Shown here: positions 33,958 to 38,659 of the stretch, one piece after another | Layout of the letters: each line of letters starts with the position of its first letter | Numbering within the stretch: the stretch's first letter is position 1 | Assembly: GCF_000265245.1 (NCBI RefSeq) | Contig: NZ_AJKS02000022.1 | Span: 1 to 38,659 of the forward strand | Length of the DNA: 38,659 bases | From: Halomonas smyrnensis AAD6 | Lineage (GTDB): Bacteria; Pseudomonadota; Gammaproteobacteria; Pseudomonadales; Halomonadaceae | Direction: 5' to 3' | The notes under the pieces: model-generated | Database searches by the model: none | Told to the model about the DNA's origin: nothing | Seen by the model: the letters and a program-made list of their open reading frames with translations, nothing else | Translations under genes and position numbers: made by a program

Positions 33958-35718
33958 TCAGCGGCTCGAGGTCTGCGTGACGAAGGCGGCCCTCCCCTCC
34001 TGCACGGCCTTGGCCCGCTTCAGCCCCCAGTAGGCGAACACGAAATAGGCCAGGGTGCACCAGATGGTGATGTCGTAGAACAGCTCGCGGTTCGCCTGGT
34101 AGCCGGCCAGGTCGGCGCTGAAGAAGAGCACCTTGACGGCCAGCAGGCTCGGCACCACCAGGCCCAGGATCCAGACGGCCTTGATGACCCGGCTGAGCGT
34201 GCTGGTGTCCCGGGTCGGGCCCGCGGGCTCCTGCGCCGCCTGCTGGGCATGGAAGGCCTCCACCCGCGCCTGGAAGTCACGCTCGCTCGCCTCCGCCTCG
34301 GGATAGGCCTCGGCGGCACCGAAGCGCTTGGCCAGCAGGGTATAGGCGGCGATCGACACGCACCAGGTAGGCACGAACAGGTAGTAGAAGGGCATCACGT
34401 CGCTCAGGTTCAGGACGCAGGCGAACGCCAGTGACAGCGCCCAGGTCGCCAGCGCCGGCACGTTGTGGGCGAGCCCCTTGTAGCGCGCCCAGAAGCGGCT
34501 GAAGCCGAGTCGGGGGAAGAGGTGGTGCTCGGCGAAGATGATGCCGCCGATCGGCACCAGCAGCAGGCCCGCATAGGTCAAGAGCGGCAGCATGCTGCGA
34601 TAGATGAACGGGAAGCAGCTGATCACGGCGACCCCGAGCCCCACCAGCAGCGTGGCCTTGTTGCGCGAGAAGCGGGGCATCACCGCCTGGGCCGCGAGGC
34701 CCGCCCGGTAGAGGTTGGAGTTGGCCGTGGTCCAGCCGGCGACCACCACGATCACGAAGCCGGAGGCACCCAGCGCATGCCAGGCGACTTCGCCGGGCTC
34801 CAGCACGGCGATGCTGGTCTGGGTCACCGCCGCGGTCGCCGCGCCCATCAGGCCGGCCGAGATCCAGGCGACATAGTGGCCGAACATCATGCCGGTGCTG
34901 GTGGCGAGGCCGGAGCGCTTGCGCTTGGCATAGCGCAGCAGCGCCATGTCGATCAGGCCGAAATGCGAGAAGGTATTGGCCGCCCAGGCGAAACCGATCA
35001 CTTCCCAGATGCCGATGCCCGGCTCGCCGTCGACATCGGTGCCGGTGAAGACGGTGCTGCCGGCGACCTCGATGAAGGTGGAGAAGTCGCCCAGGGTGGT
35101 GGTTCCGGTGACCGATTCGGCCAGTTCCGGCAGCAGCACCATACCCCCGGCGGTGAACATCACCATCAGCCAGGGCGCACAGATGCTGGCGAACTCGGTC
35201 AGCGCATTGAAGCCGTAGACCGCGATCAGCACCACGATGGCGGCGACCGCCAGCGCCAGCACCACGAAGGCGGGGTCGGTCGGATAGGGCTGCGCCTGGG
35301 CCGGAATGTCGAACAGGATGCGTACCGCCGTGGCCGAGACCGTGATCATCGCCGCCGAGATGACGCTGAAGATGATGACGTTGGCCCAGTTGTAGAGCCA
35401 GGCCATCGAGTCGCCGGCGATGCGGTGCAGGTAGGTGAAGAGGCTCAGGCGGGTCTCGATGGCGATCGGGGTGGTGATCAGCCAGAAGCTGAGCACGGCC
35501 AGGGCATTGCCGACCAGCAGGCCGATCAGGATGTCCCAGATGCCCGCGCCGAGGGCGACGAAGGTGGCACCGATCACGAACTCGGTGGCGGCGACGTGCT
35601 CGGCAGCGTACAGGCCGGCGAAGTGCGGCCAACGATGCAGTTTGTGCGGCGGAACCGGCAGCTGTTCATCGTCCATCTGGGCGATGTGCCGGTCCAGGCC
35701 TGGCCCGGTGGTGGCCAT
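33958..35718 (-). CDS. NCS1-family (purine-cytosine permease-like) transporter with C-terminal extension
   Basis: Integral membrane symporter-like protein of 586 aa. The N-terminal RWPHFAGLYAAEHVAATEFVIGA and the following G-rich helix resemble NCS1 proteins, and the mid-protein FAWAANTFSHFGLIDMALLRYAKR region is also of this type. About twelve hydrophobic segments are followed by a soluble stretch (about 470-510) and two further segments, making about fourteen. CodB is about 420 aa and Mhp1 about 500 aa, so this is long. GGAG lies 8 bases before ATG 35718; the frame extends to 35781 but that part overlaps the operator. Substrate unknown. It shares an operator-like element with the polyol operon and lies next to the SorC-type regulator. 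Confidence 0.82.
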   Translation of the reverse strand: MATTGPGLDRHIAQMDDEQLPVPPHKLHRWPHFAGLYAAEHVAATEFVIGATFVALGAGIWDILIGLLVGNALAVLSFWLITTPIAIETRLSLFTYLHRIAGDSMAWLYNWANVIIFSVISAAMITVSATAVRILFDIPAQAQPYPTDPAFVVLALAVAAIVVLIAVYGFNALTEFASICAPWLMVMFTAGGMVLLPELAESVTGTTTLGDFSTFIEVAGSTVFTGTDVDGEPGIGIWEVIGFAWAANTFSHFGLIDMALLRYAKRKRSGLATSTGMMFGHYVAWISAGLMGAATAAVTQTSIAVLEPGEVAWHALGASGFVIVVVAGWTTANSNLYRAGLAAQAVMPRFSRNKATLLVGLGVAVISCFPFIYRSMLPLLTYAGLLLVPIGGIIFAEHHLFPRLGFSRFWARYKGLAHNVPALATWALSLAFACVLNLSDVMPFYYLFVPTWCVSIAAYTLLAKRFGAAEAYPEAEASERDFQARVEAFHAQQAAQEPAGPTRDTSTLSRVIKAVWILGLVVPSLLAVKVLFFSADLAGYQANRELFYDITIWCTLAYFVFAYWGLKRAKAVQEGRAAFVTQTSSR

Positions 35719-35770
35719 AGAAAACTCCTCATGATGACTCGGGCCACGTAGACGCGCCCCTAACAGCGAA

Positions 35771-35803
35771 CATTTGATCATATAAAAAGCAAATGATCAT
35801 TTG
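35771..35803. promoter_or_regulatory. operator-like palindromes upstream of the NCS1 permease gene (probable SorC-regulator site)
   Basis: CAAATGATCATTTG (35790-35803) is a perfect 14-base palindrome, and CATTTGATCAT (35771-35781) is a second half-site. The arrangement on the minus strand is GATCATTT, 11 bases, GATCAAATG, compared with GATCATTT, 12 bases, GATCAAATG in the smoE upstream region on the plus strand. It lies 53-85 bases before the permease start, the same distance as the smoE site. TTGCGT lies 17 bases before GATCAT on the minus strand. Confidence 0.65.
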
Positions 35804-35876
35804 TGCGCACCAAAAACGCAAAATTGCGACCTTAGACTTTAGCCGTAGCGTGGAGGATCGAGGCCGAAGGCGGCGC

Positions 35877-36833
35877 TTACGGCCCCGCCTCGATGATGGC
35901 CCGCGCCGCGCCCTCGTCGGTGACCAGGCCCTGGAGCCAGCCGCCACGCAGGGCGGCCAGGATCGCCGTGCCCTTGGCACGCCCCCCCGCCACCGCCACC
36001 AGCGGCCGGTCGCGCAGGATCTCGAGGGGCAGGCTGGTCATGCGGCGAGTGATGGAGCAGTCGATGACCCGGCCGTCGCGGCTCAGCGGCCAGCCCAGCA
36101 GCTCCCCCACCGCCTCGCCGGCCAGCAGCTCTTCGAGCTCGGCCTCGCTGATGAAGTGATCCTGGAAGAGGTTGGCGCGGCGATCGATGCGCCCGACGCC
36201 GACGAAGGCCACCTCGGCTTCCCGGGCGACCCGCTCTACCGACTGATAGAGCCGCTGGCCGCAGAGTGCCCGCTTCTCTTCCACGCTGTCGGCCACCACC
36301 GGCGCCGGCAGCAGGAAGCGGCCGCCGCCGGTCTTGTCCGCCAGCACCATCACGCCATCGTAGCGGTTGGAGGAGCCGTCCCGGGCCACGTTGCCGACCA
36401 GCGACACGAAGCGGTGCTGGGGCCGGTCGATGCGACTGAGCGCCTCGACCATGGCGCGTACCGCACGGCCGGTGCCCAGCGACAGGGTCAGGGGATCGCT
36501 GCGCTCCAGGTACTTGGCCAGCCGGTCGGCCGCCGCCACCGCCAGGTAGGGGGGGCTGGCGTCGGCATCGGTGTCCGTCGCGGTGGGCACCACATCGCAG
36601 AAATCGAGCCCGTAGCGCTCGCACAGGGCCTCGGAGAGCGCCATGCAGCCGGCGATGGGGTGGTCGACATGCACCTTGATCAGCCCTTCCTGGCGCGCCA
36701 GGGCCAGCAGGCGCTGCACGCCGGGACGCGACACGCCGAGCTGGCCGGCGATCTCGTCCTGGGTGCGTCCGCCGACATAGGAGAGCCAGGCCGCACGGGC
36801 GGCCTGGTCCAGGCGTTGTTCGAACTTGTCCAC
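35877..36833 (-). CDS. SorC/DeoR-type sugar-binding transcriptional regulator
   Basis: A 318-aa regulator with an N-terminal helix-turn-helix (RTQDEIAGQLGVSRPGVQRLLALA, about residues 23-46, in two stretches) and a SorC-type sugar-phosphate-binding domain from about residue 60. The SorC-domain markers LSLGTGRAVRAMVEAL, SLVGNVARDGSSNRYD and VAVAGGRAKGTAILAAL near the end are present. The start codon is GTG at 36833 with a weak ribosome site. SmoC and DalR of polyol operons belong to this family and respond to the polyol. It is the natural candidate to bind the repeats at 33769-33802 and 35771-35803. It starts 36 bases after the fruR stop on the same strand. Confidence 0.9.
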   Translation of the reverse strand: MDKFEQRLDQAARAAWLSYVGGRTQDEIAGQLGVSRPGVQRLLALARQEGLIKVHVDHPIAGCMALSEALCERYGLDFCDVVPTATDTDADASPPYLAVAAADRLAKYLERSDPLTLSLGTGRAVRAMVEALSRIDRPQHRFVSLVGNVARDGSSNRYDGVMVLADKTGGGRFLLPAPVVADSVEEKRALCGQRLYQSVERVAREAEVAFVGVGRIDRRANLFQDHFISEAELEELLAGEAVGELLGWPLSRDGRVIDCSITRRMTSLPLEILRDRPLVAVAGGRAKGTAILAALRGGWLQGLVTDEGAARAIIEAGP

Positions 36834-36869
36834 GTGCGGGCTCTGCTCAGATGACTGCGATGCGGCAAA

Positions 36870-37883
36870 TCATCGCAAGCCTGGCGCGTCGGCACAATCG
36901 TGCCCCGCCCGCCAGCGCATCCGCCGCGGCACCGCCCGCCGCCCCGGGGCGCCCTCGCCCCGGGCCGCGGCCAGCGCACTCTCCAGCGTCGCCTCGGCCA
37001 TGCGGTCGTGATCCTGCTCGGCGGAATTGACCGCCACCGGCAGGAACTCCAGCAGCCGGCTGTCGCCGAAGGTCGCCAGCCGCAGCGAGGCCGGCAGCCC
37101 GCCGGCCTCGAGCAGGGTATCGAGCACGCCGTCGAACAGCGAATAGGACGCCGTGACCAGCGCGTCCGGCAGCCCGTGCTCGTCGATGACCCGACGCATC
37201 AGCCGCGCGCCCTCGGCGCGATCGTAGCGCTCGCCGGACAGCATCAGGGCCATCGCCTCGCGCCCGGCCAGCGCCCGCTCGAAGCCGCTGCGCCGCTCCT
37301 CGGTGATCGACAGCCAGGGCACCGCGTCCAGCCACACCACCCGCGACCTCCCGGGCGACAACACCGAGGCGGCGAGCCGCCCGGCGGCCTCGGCGTCGTT
37401 GCTGACCACGCTTGGGAAGCGCGCGGCATCGAAACCGCGGTCGACGGCCACCACCGGCAGCCCCTCGGCCTGCAGCTCGGCGTAGAAGGGATCGTCCATG
37501 GGCAGGCTGCTGGCGGTGATCAGCACCTCGCAGCGCCGCGCCCGCAGCGCCAGTGCCAGGTCGCGCTCGACCTCCGGCCGGTCGTCGGAGCCGGCGATCA
37601 GCAGCTGGTAGCCCGCCTCCCGGGCGCCGCGCTCCAGCCGCTTGGCCAGCCGCGCGTAGGTCACGTTCTCCAGGTCGGGCACGATCAGCCCCAGGGTCCG
37701 GCTGGAGCCACGGCGCAGTGCCGCCGCCTGGGGATCGACCCGGTAGCGATGGTGTTCGACCACCGCCATCACCCGGTCGACGGTGTCCTGGCTGATGCGT
37801 CGCTTCTCGGCCTGGCCGTTGATGACATAGCTGGCCGTGGTGCGCGACACCCCGGCCAGTCGAGCGATTTCCGCGAGCGTCAT
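36870..37883 (-). CDS. fruR: LacI-family catabolite repressor/activator FruR (Cra)
   Basis: A 337-aa DNA-binding regulator of the LacI family, closely similar to E. coli Cra. The N-terminal MTLAEIARLAGVSRTTASYV is nearly identical to the Cra helix-turn-helix. TLGLIVPDLENVTYARLAKR and GYQLLIAGSDD, and LATFGDSRLLEFLP near the end, match its effector domain, which binds fructose 1-phosphate. AGGGGGG precedes ATG 37883 at 6 bases; the frame is open to 38096 but that region contains the operator and promoter. It is divergent from fruB, the typical Pseudomonas-type layout, with a Cra-like site between them. The SorC-type regulator gene follows by 36 bases. Confidence 0.93.
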   Translation of the reverse strand: MTLAEIARLAGVSRTTASYVINGQAEKRRISQDTVDRVMAVVEHHRYRVDPQAAALRRGSSRTLGLIVPDLENVTYARLAKRLERGAREAGYQLLIAGSDDRPEVERDLALALRARRCEVLITASSLPMDDPFYAELQAEGLPVVAVDRGFDAARFPSVVSNDAEAAGRLAASVLSPGRSRVVWLDAVPWLSITEERRSGFERALAGREAMALMLSGERYDRAEGARLMRRVIDEHGLPDALVTASYSLFDGVLDTLLEAGGLPASLRLATFGDSRLLEFLPVAVNSAEQDHDRMAEATLESALAAARGEGAPGRRAVPRRMRWRAGHDCADAPGLR

Positions 37884-38003
37884 GGATCCCCCCTGAACTG
37901 GACGTGGCATTCTACGCGGGAGCGCCGCGCCACCATCCCCTGCCAAAGTCGTAGACATTAAGACTTGCCAAGCCGGAGCAAGCATTCCAGCATTCGCCCT
38001 ATC

Positions 38004-38025
38004 GAAGGTGACACGATTCACCTTC
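38004..38025. promoter_or_regulatory. FruR/Cra-like operator between fruR and fruB
   Basis: GAAGGTGA (38004-38011) and TCACCTTC (38018-38025) form a perfect 8-base inverted repeat. The inner minus-strand TGAATCGTGTCA fits the E. coli Cra consensus TGAAWCGNTTCA at 11 of 12 positions. It lies 74 bases before the fruB start and 121 bases before the fruR start, suiting auto- and fru-operon regulation. Confidence 0.75.
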
Positions 38026-38098
38026 CCCGCACAAGCCACCGCTGCGCCCCGGGAGCCATGGAATGGCCCGGCGTCGCCCCCGACCACCGGAGACATCG

Positions 38099-38659
38099 AT
38101 GTTGACCCTACGCCAGGATGACGTCCTGCTCGGCTGCCGGGCCGAGCACTGGCGCGACGCGCTGGATCAGGCCGCCGAATCGCTGCACGCCGCCGGGCTG
38201 GTCGCCCCCGAGTATCGCGACGGCCTCCACGCCCGGGAGGCCCAGTCCTCGACCTTCCTCGGCAACGCCATCGCCATTCCCCACGGCACCCCGGAGAGCC
38301 GCGAGCACGTGCGCGCCACCGGCGTGCGCGTGCTGCAGTTCCCCGAGGGCATCGAGTGGCACGACGGCCAGCGCGTCCACGTGCTGGTGACCATCGCCGC
38401 CCAGAGCGACGAGCACCTCGACATCCTGCGCCAGCTGACCCACGTGCTCGACCAGGACGGCATCGCCGAGCGCCTGGCCGGCGCCGAACGGGCCGCCGAG
38501 ATCGCCGAGCTGCTGTCGAAGGCGGTGGTCGAGGCCCGGCTCGACGCCGACACCCTGTGCCTGGGCTTCCCCGCCCGCGACCATCGCGAGCTGGCGCTGG
38601 CCGGCGCCGCCCGGCTGCGCCAGGCCGAGTGCGTCGACGCCGCCTTCGTCGCCGCCGTG
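38099..38659 (+). CDS. fruB: PTS fructose EIIA/HPr fusion protein FruB, 5' part only
   Basis: N-terminal 187 residues of the cytoplasmic phosphotransfer protein that passes phosphate from PEP to the fructose permease FruA. The EIIA-Fru domain is complete in outline: AQSSTFLGNAIAIPHGTPESR contains the active-site His62 in IPHGT (split here only by convention), and DEHLDILRQLTHVLDQD follows. The frame is open to the window edge with no stop; the HPr and any EI domains would lie beyond it. The start ATG at 38099 has ACCGGAGAC upstream. It is divergent from fruR with a Cra-like operator between them, so induction by fructose 1-phosphate is expected. Confidence 0.9.
   Translation, partial: MLTLRQDDVLLGCRAEHWRDALDQAAESLHAAGLVAPEYRDGLHAREAQSSTFLGNAIAIPHGTPESREHVRATGVRVLQFPEGIEWHDGQRVHVLVTIAAQSDEHLDILRQLTHVLDQDGIAERLAGAERAAEIAELLSKAVVEARLDADTLCLGFPARDHRELALAGAARLRQAECVDAAFVAAV

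Noticed and set aside
37946..37966. AAGTC...GACTT inverted repeat between fruR and fruB
   Set aside because: Only five bases per arm with an 11-base spacer; not convincing next to the clear Cra-like site.
37884..38096. N-terminal extension of fruR to 38096
   Set aside because: It would precede the conserved Cra helix-turn-helix with unrelated sequence and cover the operator and promoter region.

Overview
The window is GC-rich chromosomal DNA of a gammaproteobacterium, most likely a member of the Halomonadaceae (Halomonas or a close relative). This rests on gene content and order: ybbA-ybbP opposite tesA, the ftsB-ispD-ispF-truD-surE-pcm-nlpD-rpoS block, edd-glk, and a SmoEFGK-type polyol operon. 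No rRNA, tRNA, transposase, phage gene, integrase or CRISPR array was seen, so this reads as core chromosome with an accessory sugar-catabolism half.

Left part (1-11.3 kb): the 5' part of a YbbP-type permease and its ATPase YbbA, divergent from the esterase TesA; an EamA exporter behind a small Rdx/SelW-type protein; an MFS transporter; a short LOV photoreceptor; a small acidic PA3496-type protein; the ribosome-associated ABC-F factor EttA; a DUF2254 membrane protein; a lipid A acyltransferase (LpxL type); and alanine racemase.

Middle (11.4-20.1 kb, all minus strand): ftsB-ispD-ispF-truD-surE-pcm, then a DUF368 (PopT-type) gene, nlpD and rpoS. Most genes overlap or nearly touch. nlpD carries an apparent +1 frameshift near 13,170-13,180 that separates the lipoprotein/LysM half from the LytM half. 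A COG3146 GNAT-type gene lies upstream of ftsB.

Right part (20.3-38.7 kb): a plus-strand glucose/fructose block (edd, glk, hexose-6-phosphate mutarotase, aldo/keto reductase, fructokinase) converges at a strong hairpin with a minus-strand polyol operon. That operon holds a binding protein, two permeases, an ATPase, a HAD phosphatase, a P-loop sugar-kinase-like protein and mannitol 2-dehydrogenase. Upstream are an NCS1-family permease, a SorC-family regulator, and fruR divergent from a truncated fruB. The likely flow is: polyol imported by the ABC system, oxidised to fructose by the dehydrogenase, phosphorylated by fructokinase, then passed to the Entner-Doudoroff enzyme Edd after isomerisation and oxidation steps encoded elsewhere.

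The best candidate for something undescribed is the SorC-linked module. The NCS1 permease gene and the polyol operon carry near-identical operator-like inverted repeats at the same distance from their start codons. This implies that an enlarged NCS1 protein of unknown substrate belongs to the polyol regulon.
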